A stretch of 64,000 nucleotides of DNA from assembly GCF_965638725.1 (NCBI RefSeq), contig NC_134957.1, positions 15,896,101 through 15,960,100 of the forward strand. Direction: 5' to 3'. Below, one piece after another: positions 13,599-24,170 of this stretch (position 1 is its first letter; each line of letters starts with the position of its first letter). Position numbers and translations under genes: made by a program. The notes beneath the pieces are model-generated. The model had not been told where the DNA came from. It ran no database searches and was given only the letters and a program-made list of their open reading frames with translations. Source of the DNA: Aptenodytes patagonicus. Taxonomy: Eukaryota > Chordata > Aves > Sphenisciformes > Spheniscidae.

Positions 13599-15308
13599 TT
13601 ACAGGGATCCATTAAAAGAAAACTGGAAGATGATAGCTCTCCTGCCTCCAGTGGCGTGCCCGATGTCATTTTCCCAAATGACACTAAAAGACTTTGTCTT
13701 GATGATGTAAACCTTGCCATGGGCCAAGGTGCCAATCCCAGTGTGACGTGTCCAGAAATGCAAAGTTCTCCGTTCTCCACCAGTCACAGCGCTTCTTCCC
13801 TGGGAGTCGCAGGTCATTCAGTGCTCCTCGAAAACAATCACATGAATGGCGGTGGCATTGGTTCCCCGTTTTCAGTGCCACCCAACACAGAAATAAATCA
13901 GAAGGCGCCAATAGGAGGGCAAAACAATAACGTTGTCCACTATGATGAGAAAGGAAACAGCTTACAGTCTGTGGACCAAGAGCTGCAAGATCTATTGGAA
14001 GAGCTGACAAAAATGCCTGATCCTTCTCCCAATGACCTGGATCTGGAGAAGATTTTATGCAGCAAGGCTGAAGAGCCACTTGGGCTGAGTCATTCTCAAC
14101 CAAACATAAGTACCACGCCAAAGTCCTCCCCACAGAATTCCCACTTGGAGAACCATGTTGCTAACAAAGATTTTTCTCCGGGCTGCAATCCAACCAGTGG
14201 AGGATCTCCTCAGATGAGACCATCATCTGCTGGAACTAACTTCCAAGTTCCTCCCTCAAACAAACCTGCTGCATCGCCCATCTCTACAGCAGCTCAGAGC
14301 AAGAACCAGCCACCACCTATGCTGCCGGTACCCTTACCCAACATACCTGGCTCCAACTGGCACGCTCAGCAGCTAAAGCAGCTGGCAGCTAGCAAGCAGG
14401 TGTCTACTACTAAGCAACAAGTACAGGCTACCAGCTGGCCCACTATGTCTCCTCCTGGTCTGTCTCCGCCTTACAGGGCAGGATCATCCCCCCACCATCA
14501 ACCTTTCAGTCCTCAAAGTGTTATGGTGTCTGGCATGCCCGCTAATAATTTACCAGGAAACAACATTCAGAGTCCTCAAAACACTCTGCTTTCAAGCATG
14601 ACTTCGAGCAGCACCCCATCCAATGGCCCCTCTCCCCCTTATGGGTCTGAGAAGCTCTCCAGTCCGGCTCTGAACCAGCAGCCCTTCAGCCCGCAGAGCT
14701 CCATGCTGCCCACCCTGACGGCAGCCAGCTTACCAGCCAACAGCATTAAAAGTCCACAGAACAACTTGGTTGCCAGTATGGCCTCCACAAATACTGGACC
14801 TTCTCCACCGTACAGGCCAGAAAAGCTGTCAAGCCCAGCTTTGCATCAGCAGCCCTTCAGTCCTCAAGGTACATTAATCTCTAACATCACTCCCACCAGC
14901 AACCCCACAAGTATGCAGAGCTCGCTTTTTAAATCAATGGCTACAAACCAGTCCAAAAATATGAACATAATTATGCAACAGCCATCCAGTAGCTTACAGC
15001 CAGGTCTGGTGAATGAGAGCCCTGTTAGCCAAGACCAGTTTTCTTTCAATAACACCAAACCGCTGTCTCACTTTGCCTCAGAGTCAGCTACTCAAAAGAT
15101 GTCACCTCTGACAGCAGGACAAGGGCAGCAGTCTCTCATTCACTATCTCCAGCAGCAGCAGCAGCAGCAGCAGCAGTCTCCAGCCACGCAGCAGTCCCAG
15201 CAGGCTAACAATAGCCAGTTTCTCCAGCAGCAGTTTCGACAGCTGATACAGCCACATCGGATGCAGAGACACATGCAGCCTGCCACATTGCCATCTCAAA
15301 GCAGACAG
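13599..15308 (+). CDS. MAMLD1: MAMLD1 large coding exon (570 codons)
   Basis: This is the main exon of mastermind-like domain containing 1, a nuclear protein related to the Notch co-activators MAML1-3. In mammals it is linked to HES3 activation, testosterone production and hypospadias. A pyrimidine tract ends in CAG at 13596-13598 and the donor GTGAGA starts at 15309; both ends are phase 0. MAMLD1-type stretches include KRLCLDDVNLAMGQG, the acidic VDQELQDLLEELTKM (from local codon 125), HAQQLKQLAASKQ (from 255), NTKPLSHF (from 485) and a run of nine glutamines at 518-526 encoded by pure CAG. Three similar SPPY...LSSPAL...QPFSPQ modules start near codons 287, 343 and 400. The exon resembles MAML2 only in scattered motifs. 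The N-terminus is encoded upstream. A second acceptor AG six bases downstream (exon start 13605) would drop Leu-Gln. Confidence 0.93.
14455..14870 (+). repeat. MAMLD1: Three tandem protein modules within MAMLD1
   Basis: The translation holds three copies of a roughly 56-residue module. The core is SPPYR, EKLSSPAL, QQPFSPQ, then LP.N.I.SPQN.L..SM. Cores start near 14458, 14625 and 14796. The second and third copies are closest to each other, while the first lacks the EKLSSPAL segment. These are coding repeats that have diverged at the DNA level. Confidence 0.75.
15150..15176 (+). repeat. MAMLD1: Pure (CAG)9 polyglutamine tract
   Basis: Nine uninterrupted CAG codons encode nine glutamines after the motif SLIHYL. 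Mastermind-family proteins often have variable glutamine runs at this place. The lack of CAA interruptions makes the tract a likely length polymorphism. Confidence 0.9.
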
Positions 15309-15592
15309 GTGAGAACGACTCTTCTGTCTTGTAGGGCTTATGTGAAAATGCCAAGTCATTTATTTTCTTATTTTTACTTTCCTTTGTGTTTCAAATGCAA
15401 CGTCGCTAAACTTCTGGGGTGTGCACAGTATATACAAGGACAAGGCAGTAACAACATCCTGGTGTTATCAGAAGTAACTTTATTTATTTCTTCAGTTGAA
15501 ATGTACTGTAATTCTACCATGCGTTGTCTCTTCTAGCCCAGTGGAGAACTTTATGCTATTAGGCAAAACACGTTTCATACCACTAAAATAAA
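15309..15592 (+). other. MAMLD1: Possible read-through terminal exon of MAMLD1
   Basis: If the donor at 15309 is skipped, the frame stays open for 75 more codons and stops at TAG 15534-15536. A canonical AATAAA follows at 15587-15592, with GT-rich sequence just after it (TACGTGTATAGGTGGTACTC). Together these could make a composite terminal exon and a shorter protein lacking the MAML-like C-terminus. The 75-residue tail looks like translated intron, and I recognise nothing in it. It may be chance. Confidence 0.3.
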
Positions 15593-16747
15593 TTAGTTTT
15601 ACGTGTATAGGTGGTACTCTTATTTAGCTTATATTGTAAGCTGTAGAGATGTTCCCATAACGTTTCCCATCACCTTTTTAGTGGGAATATATAATTTTTT
15701 TCTTAGTGCCCTTCAACAAATTCATCTCTGTGTTATGCTTCTGAGGCTAGAAAAGATCAGGTGGGGTGAGAAGTGAAGTTAAAATGTGACTCCTTCATGG
15801 ACAGCAGGTCAAACAGTACAGCTCCCAAATAGCAAAGAGGCAGACTTGAAATACCTGTTACCAGCATTTGCCAGAAGCAATGCCCTGCTTTGGATGAGGG
15901 CCATTCCCCACCCTTTGTTGATCTGCGATACCAACCGAGCTGGTAAATGCAAAAATGCAGCTGGCAGGAGGGAGAGACAGCCCTGATTTCTCTCCAGCAA
16001 CCTTCTTCCTGACACTCAAAGAGCGGTGCGAAGCACTATTCGCTACTACCCCAGATAAGAGAGGTTTACTGTGGATAGGGACTTCAGAGCAAGGAAGGGC
16101 TTGGGGACTCAGTCTGAGAGCAGCCTGAGTGTAAGGAATAAATAGCTATCTTTTTGTTGGGAAGAACAAGAGGAAACAGATTGAACCTCACCGCCAAAGC
16201 CAAGTATCTTGTTAGGCTGAACCAACACTTTGGAAGTGGAATCCTTCAAGCTGCTTAGCTGTGCACACAGGCGCTCCAGCAGCTCCTCGTGAAGGATTGA
16301 TACACTTCTCACCCCGCAAACCAGAGGCTGATCTCTGAAGCTCTGCTAAGATCCACTCAAGAGCCTGGTGCTTAGCTGGGGAATACACTCCAGAGCCTGG
16401 GTTTCTTTGCTCTTCTTCCCTGCTAAGTGACTGGTTCTTATAGAGGTGGATTTCTTCAATCTAGGTGACTCGGTGTAACCTTGTCCTGTGATAGCAATGA
16501 GAGATATGGGGATAGTTACTAAATGTCACCTTCCTAGTGGTAAATCAATGAGGTGCATTTCCACTGTGCCACTTGAGGATCAACTCGCTCTGTTCCAAGT
16601 TGTGCACGCTCAGTACTCCCTTGCTTCGATACAGCAGCTTAAAACAGACAGCTGAGAAGGACTGGTGACTTGCTGAATTTGCTTATCCAAATATATAACA
16701 TGTAACGATACGGCATATATAGTTCACTTTAAAGGGTTATCAATATA

Positions 16748-16868
16748 AGGCCCCTACTTCAACAAAGGCCTGAAGCAATTATGTTGCTTCAAGCACATGA
16801 GGACCCTGTTTGTGTTCAGTGGGACCCAAATTAAACACAAAGTAGGGTCTTGCTGGCTTGGGATCTAG
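16748..16868. repeat. Old quasi-palindromic amniote repeat
   Basis: The segment reads GGCCCCTACTTCAACAAAGG, then GCTTCAAGCACATGAGGA, then TTCAGTGGGACCCAAATTAAA and ends in GTCTTGCTGGCTTGGGATC. I recall an abundant sauropsid repeat of the form CCTGATTCAGCAAAGCACTT, AAGCACATGCTTAA, TCAATGGGACT, followed by its inverse. The match is degenerate but runs in the right order. Confidence 0.5.
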
Positions 16869-18935
16869 GAGTATGGATGGACACATGATTGAAAGCGAGT
16901 AAGTTGCTGCAGCTTCATGAATTACTGCCCACCAGATGTTTTACTCTGGAGGCAGTGTGGGTGAAGAATACATTCACGGTGTTTTACTGCATCTCGGATG
17001 ATGGCTGGTGAGTTGTTAACTGCAGTAACGTGATCGCTTTTGATCGTATGTCCATAACCTTTGAGCATATTTTTTTTTTTCTGGCTCCCCCTCTGGGTGT
17101 GTGGAATTGCCACGTCCCTGTTGGATTCCTGAGGTTGCCTGTGCCCTAGTTTTCCCTGCTTTGCATTTTTGTCTTACACCTCTGAACCCCCTACATCAAT
17201 GATTAGCCAAAAAAAAAAGGGAGAAAGCTTCCTGCAGAGTCTCTTTAATTGGCCAAAGTAGCCCCTCTTCCAGCAGCTTTCCTAGTGCTCTGCCCGTGCT
17301 GCATTTTTAGCCGATTCGCACTGTCAGAAAGAGAGTTGTTATAATTTGGCTACTATCGGTAAAGATCAAGGACAGTTAAGACAATGATTGCAGGTGATGA
17401 GCATTTTACATTTTCAGACTAGTTAGGTAAGCTTATGGTGCCTCCTTCATTTTACAAGTAAGACTTATTACAATAATTATACACCAGATGACAGTGCTTC
17501 AGTTTTACAGCCTGTTGAGCTGCTGAAGAAAGATGGTGGATGTTCAGGAGTGGAACATTTTGTTAGGTTTTGATAACTTTACTGCAAATCTCATAGAAGA
17601 AAATGGGTCCTGAGCGCTGAATGAAAAGAAAAATGATATGGAAAAAATATTCTAGGTAGGAAACCTTAAAATTCTGGGATACTTGCTACATTTCTTTGAA
17701 TCTAGCACATAGATCTGTTATTTGTCTGCAATAGATTTCTTATTTACATTGAGACATCGATACCGAAATTTTGGACCCGACCTGCTGTGTACCAATTTTA
17801 CTCCATTATAGCGAAGTATCTCCAGTGACTGTTGGTTTGATTTCCAGCAGCGTACCCAGAGCTGAATTTGAGCTTTGCAGAATCTCGGTGCCAGTTCTCT
17901 CCTGAGACAGGTGATGAATAGGACTTTCAAGCATAGAGCAGTTGTTTTATTAAAAGGCAAAATGTTGAAGATTCAGAAGACGGGAGACAACTTATGCATC
18001 TTCAAAAGTTAGTAACCTTCTGGTGGAAAATTGCCTTTTTTAGCCTCATTCACAGAAATTTGCTCAAAGAAGAATAACAGCATTCCCCGGAATGTTGTTT
18101 AGTGTTTAAAAGTCATCCCCTTACTCTGTGTGTGTGTTTGTAAATGTGACTAAAATTTATAAAAAGAAGGCATAGTACTCTCTTCTTTTGAGCAAGAGGT
18201 GCAGCTTTGTACAGAAGAAGAATGTGGATGGTGGCCAGTTGGAGGGAGAACAATAAACCATGAAATTTGATCCTTGTAGCAGGCAGAGCAACATGGGGAA
18301 GAGAGCAGCGGCTGGGACATAGACCCAGAGAGAGCTTTTTGCTGTTGTTTTAATGCATATTAAAGACTCCACATTCCAAAAGCTGGGTTACTAGTGGCGC
18401 CTCACACCTCTACCATTTTTGTACTTAATGATGTATCTCTTAAGCGTAATCAGTCTGCATCCCAGCTCCTGTATTGCCTGGACAACTGGTAAATCTGATA
18501 AGGGCTAATTTTTCCCATCTGAAGCACTATGTCTTTATTGTCGAGCATTGACGGATATTGATTGAGGCACTGACAGTTTGCATTGTGCGATATTGCAAAG
18601 CCTGGTAGTGCTAACATTGCTCTTGTGGATATGTGCAGGTTTTCATTTTACTCATGTAGGATTGATACTTGCTGAGTGAAATTATACTCAAAGGTCTGGG
18701 CTCATAAATCCACAATATAAAGATGGTAGTAAATGCCAGAGAGTCAAAGATAGTCTCCGAAACTATCACACACTGTTTTCTGGGCTTAAGCTTAGCCACT
18801 TGACTTTATTGGCTGTTTCTGGGTGTATGAAAAGCTGTATTTGCCCAGGCAGGTTGAATAGTTGGGCATCTCCCTGATTTTCCTGTCTAAATACAGTTTG
18901 TACTTGCAGATCTCCTATTCTGGCATGTCAGAGAT

Positions 18936-19022
18936 ATTGGGCCCAATTCTGCCTTCAGCAATGCTGATACAACATCACCGCTTCCAGAAGAGCTCTTCTT
19001 TTACTCCCGCCAGTATAAGAAC
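18936..19022. repeat. Old quasi-palindromic amniote repeat
   Basis: The start GGGCCCAATTCTGCCTTCAG and the later TTTTACTCCCGCCAGTATAAG match the recalled repeat pattern GGCCCAATTCTGCTCTCAG ... GAGTTACTCC..ATTTACACCAGTGTAAG. Similar copies occur near 50.6 and 51.3 kb in this window. Confidence 0.5.
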
Positions 19023-19703
19023 AGAGACAGGTCTTTGCGAAGGGAAAGGAGGGTTCCCCTGAAGGCAGGAAAAGGAGCCGGTGATCTTTGCAGTTCAAGT
19101 CAGGCTGGAATAAAAGAGACCCTTTGGGTGGCCATTACTTTTCCAAGCCCAAGTTTGTCCAAGTTAAAATTTGAGAGGCTCGGGGAGGAGGGCAGTATTG
19201 CCCACTGCTCTGCGTGTAAAATGTTGAAAACCAAGCCACAACTTAAACGGCTGTTTTGTTGGGGGGGACGTAGCTAATAAATAGCCGTTGTTTGGGTGGG
19301 ACACACTGTGCATTTCTGAGCTCCACTTGCGCTGTAGGAACCAAATGTGCTATTCTTAGAGCTCTCCGCATTCCTGCTGACATCCAGATAGTTGTATACT
19401 GGATTGTCAGTGAAGGGTATATTTGTTTCAGCTCCATTGCCAAAAATGATGGTAGAGGAAAAACGATAGGAGAAGAGACAGAGAGAAAAATAATATTATT
19501 TGCAGTAAAAATGGCTATATTTTACTACATGTGGACTGCATATGAGATAGTGAAGAACATGCTGAAGACTAAAAAAACCTTTGAAAAGAACTTGACAGTG
19601 TTACTTTAACTGTGGTAAAAGCAGCAATACAGTATCTGAGTTGGCAGAGTAAATTATAGGTTGCAGAGAAACACCAAAACCCCCGAGCTAGAGTAAATAT
19701 ACT

Positions 19704-19717
19704 GGGGGGGGGGGGGG
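19704..19717 (+). repeat. Homopolymer (G)14
   Basis: Fourteen uninterrupted G bases lie between ACT and ATTAAAC. Such a run can form a G-quadruplex and is prone to length error in sequencing, so its exact length is uncertain. Confidence 0.9.
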
Positions 19718-20311
19718 ATTAAACAAAAAATCTTGTTTCTGAGCATGAGTTCTCTAAATATAGAAACAAAACTGAAGAAGAAATGCACTGTTATAAAGAG
19801 CAAACTGACCCAGAGCTTAGGTGTCAAAGGTTAAATAAATATAATGGAATACAAAATACAGCTTTTATTAATATAAACAGAAATGTTAATACCACGGACT
19901 GATTCCTGGGTGTCCTATGTTATGTGAAGTTATTTCTGCCCATGAAAAGTCAGCGCACCGTGACTGTTAGATGAGACTCTTCTGATTCAGCAGCACTTTA
20001 TGTTTAGAAGCTCTGATGCAGATTGATTAAGAGTTTGGAAAAGCAGAGAATGCAGCCCGCAGCATCTGGGTACATACAGCCCTCTTGTAAGTACAGGGGA
20101 AAATCATGTTTTATTTGGGATTTCCGAGATGTCACAAAGAGTCTTCCTAACACATAAAACAACTATGGTATCATGTATTATTAATAAGACCAAAAGTACT
20201 GGCCAGATTTCATCTGCAGTTTCAAACCCCCTCCTTTTTCTTTAAGTGTCAAACTTATCTTTAAAGCCACTTTGAATGAAGTTCTGTTGGTATTTCCCTG
20301 TCATCATCATG

Positions 20312-20356
20312 TTTTTCTTTTCTTCTCTTCTCTTTTCCCTTTCCTTTCCTTTCCTT
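20312..20356 (+). repeat. 45-base pure pyrimidine tract
   Basis: There are 45 consecutive C/T bases, made of TTTTC, TCTTC and TTTCC units, with partial mirror symmetry in the first half. Tracts like this can form intramolecular triplex (H-DNA). Confidence 0.85.
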
Positions 20357-23300
20357 AGTTTTTAAAATATTACTTTTTTTTTTCTTTTACTAATGCTGTG
20401 GAGAAGAAAAACAGATTTGATTTCAAAGGGCAGTGGTAGCACAATACCGAAGCAAAGCCTTTGAGGGAGTGGAGAGCTTTTGAAGGCAAAGCAACAAGCC
20501 CTTCAGCTAATTAAGTGCCTTTGAATAGGTGAATGAAGGAAGCTGGTGATGAATCTGGATTACAGAGAGCAATAAGGCTGAGCCTGGAGTTTGACCTCTC
20601 CACAGATGTAAAAACATCTTCTTGAATGGTCATTTCTGAATTTATATTTATCCGTGCACTTGCAACTGAGTTGATATTTTTTTTCGCACTTGGAGATTCT
20701 CCCCTCCCTTCTTTCAAGAGAGTCTGAAAGGAGCTTGACTGAAACTATTGGGCTGCCATCTTCTCCCTTCCTCTCCCTCCCCTACGAATAAATAACGTAA
20801 GGTAAGTTTTGGAAAGTAAGGAGTAGACTTCTGGAAAGAAATGGGGTGTTTGGCCTCAACATGCCAACAGTAATACAACATTTTCAGAAGTGCAGTAATC
20901 AAGATAAAAAACTTAGTTCACATCTGATCTTCTTAGCCCATTGCTCTTCTGCAGTGTTTTTTAAATCGTGTGTATTGTTGTCTTCTGTTAGATTACAGGT
21001 ATTTCAAAGCATTTCCCTGTTGCCGTGGAGCCCCCGTAGCCATGACTTAACCTTCACGGTACTTTGGCTTGTATTTTAAGATGTTTACAGGCATTGATAT
21101 TTCTAGCAGCTCTGCCTAATGCACTCATCAGTCCTTCCAGTTTAGCTATCTATCTGTTGAGCTGAAAGCACTTTTGGACACCACATAGCACATCATTAGG
21201 GCAAGCAATCTGCAGAGGAGAAGCTTGTAAATAGACCAAATCCTTCTGAGCATCCTCCCCCACCCTCACCATCGCCCTCCTTTTGGATCTGAAATTAATG
21301 TGGACACTGCATCAAAGCTGCAGCACTTATCTCAATCCAGCCGGGTCTTTCCCTTAGTTATGACCTGTTTAATAAAATGGAAGATGTTCTGCCAGCAATT
21401 TAGCACTTAGGACACAGATGACTCTATGGGAATCACAAGCTGGACAAATTAAAATCCACTTGGAAAGAAAAAAGAGACTCAGGAGGTACTATAAACACCA
21501 GCGAGGGGTGCTGGGAGGCGTTCAAGAAAGTCTTTCTCTTTGTTACCTGTAGGACGATGAAGCGATGTGTGTGCAGGCTGATGTGGTTTTGTCCAGGGTT
21601 TTGGTGGAGGAAGACAAGAGGAAGTAGTACTCATGGACTGTGAACATGTAGATGGAAATGTGACTTACCCCAGGGAAATTTAGGACAAGGTGCTGAATTT
21701 CAGCCCGACAGGCTGCTTTTAATGAGTTTCCTGGTGCCCAGGACACAGGCTGTATGTCAGTGCTGTGTCCCCCCCACTCCACTCCTGGCAGGGCGGCACA
21801 GCTGCGGGGTGAGCGGAGGAGAGTGTGCCATCGCACAGAGGTTCGGCATTAACTCTAAAAAACCCCTTGCTTTTGTGGGGTTTGCTTTTGAGCTTTAAGC
21901 ACCAGACAGTTGTTTCCTTCTGCTCTGCAGTGGAGGGTGGGAGAGAACCTCTTCTCTCAAAGGTGTAGGGAAAGTGGTGATATCATGCTAAAAAGTATCT
22001 GATTCATTTGATGTGAAACCATATTCTGGCACCAATTTGTACCAAAACCACTCTGATCCTGCCAGCCTAGGTGGGCAGTTTTTCTTGGGTTTTCTAGGCA
22101 GCTTGGTAGCAGTATTCACAAGTTTTCCTGGGCTAAACATCAGGCTCCAACTGCAGATTTTCTTGCTTGCTTTTTTTTTTTCCCCAAGTAACCCATTTTG
22201 CTTTCTTTATTACCACCAAAAAAAAAAAAAAATCCATATGCAGACATCTTTTATAAGCAGTTGAGCAAAAGGTTTTGAACATCTATTTTTTCTCAGCTGT
22301 GCCCTTAGATGCAATGAAGTTATGAACATCCTAGGAATCTAGGGAAAGACTCGGGGACCTTCTCGCTGTTTGGCTTCATAATGAATGCCATAACTTCCCG
22401 CTGTGTATCGTTCCTAAAAATAACAACGTGAACAGTGGTTAGTGATGGGTAAGACACACTACTTGCATCCTCACTTACAAGTCAGTGCACCCATAATTCT
22501 TATACTGAAAAGGTGTGTTCATGGCACAGCGTGCTGATGAACTGCAATGAGGAAATGGTTTCCATGACCCTATTGTACACCCAACTCGTTTCATCTGTGC
22601 TGTAAATTCCCATTAATATCAGAACATCTTAATTCCATTTGTTCCCACACTTGTGGAAGATAGGTTTGTTCGTTGTCTGTATTTTCTGTATCTTTCTTAG
22701 TAAATGGCAATTTGGGGAGCTTATTTTGAGCTAAAAGCAGCCTGGCTTTCAGAAAATATGCTCACTTCCCTAAATTTATGTCCTTCTTATTACCTGAAAT
22801 TTGATGCCTAAATTAATAATTAATACTTTTTGCAGTGATACTGTGAGAGCATGGTTTGTACCCTTCATTTTTGGGGTGGTTTCTACCTAGTATTGTCTCA
22901 TAGTAGTCTAAAATTACGTCTGTATTCCACAAGGCAGAAATACTTACAGAACCAAAGTCTTATTTAACAATTAGAATAAAAAGCAAACAAATAAATGAGT
23001 CCCTCAGATGCTGTTAAATCATGTGCTGGCGCCGGACGGCGGTTCGGCAGGGTGGGGTGACTGGAGCAGCCTACTTCGTCCTTCTGCTCTGCTCCTCTGT
23101 CATTTCTGCCTCGCTGCAGTAAACACTGCACACAAAATAAAAGTACAAACATGTTTTGTTTCAGATGCAATACCTAGAAATAACTTTCCTGGTAAAATGA
23201 ACTCAGTCTCTTTTTTCTTTTTCTCTGGGCATTTTGGAGAAATTTCAGTGTGTGGGTGGGGGAAAACAAAGCCGTGGCTGTAAACAGGAACTGATATTGT

Positions 23301-23399
23301 CTCCGCGTCTGAATGGGGAGAGAAACTGAACTGGCCTCAGTGGTTCTCTTGTACATCTGTGAGTCTGGAAACACTGGGATGATTCACAGTTTGCTGATT

Positions 23400-24170
23400 A
23401 ATACAGGAGCAAGCAAAATGGTGTGAATTAACGGCCATTACAGAGCTGCGCTGGATGGCAAATATCCCCCTAGAACAAATGATGTTTCACGAAGATTGCT
23501 TAGAGGAAGAGGTAATGGGTCTTAAATACAAATTAGAAGCAGTCCCATCAAAGCTGTTAACATTAAGGTTTGAAAGCCAAACACTATTATGAGCTGTCTT
23601 CAAAAACTGTACATTTAGGAAGCATATCAGTCTGCCGTGTTGGCTGTGTAGTATTTCTGTCTCGAGCACTTTGGACTATTTCAAGCAGCCGGCACTAATA
23701 ATTGATAGAAATCCACAATCAGAATGTAGCAGCTCTTCTTAGGGCTTTGAAGGCTAATCACTCTATTAGATGTACGTTTTAAAGTTAAATTTTTTATAGC
23801 ATATTTAAAGGCAAATATTATCATTATCAGTATGTAATTCTTAAAAGCACTACTGTTAACAAAAAGTAATCCTGTATTACAAATTAACCCTTTGCATATG
23901 CGAATGTTTAAAGAAGAAGATAGGAAATACGTTATTTAGCATAAATAATATTCTCTACCTAACCAGCAAAATTATTTAACATTTCTCATTGAAGTAATGA
24001 AAACGCGGTAACTTAGATCAGTGTCGGACAGATGCAAATGTGAACGCAGGTTATGGACAAGCTGTGCTGAGCTGTTTTTCCGCATTACAGAGTTGATAAG
24101 AGACCCACAAGGAGGGTAAGCCCTGTAATGTAGACAAAATAGTATGATATCCCGGTCCAAGACATTACAT
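23400..24170. other. Candidate conserved noncoding block
   Basis: This AT-rich stretch has no recognisable repeat and many developmental-factor-like cores: GAATTAAC, ACTAATAATTGATAG, GGCTAATCA, TATTTAAAGG and ATTATCATTATCAG. It reads like vertebrate conserved noncoding DNA, but conservation cannot be measured here. It is only a candidate intronic enhancer. Confidence 0.2.
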
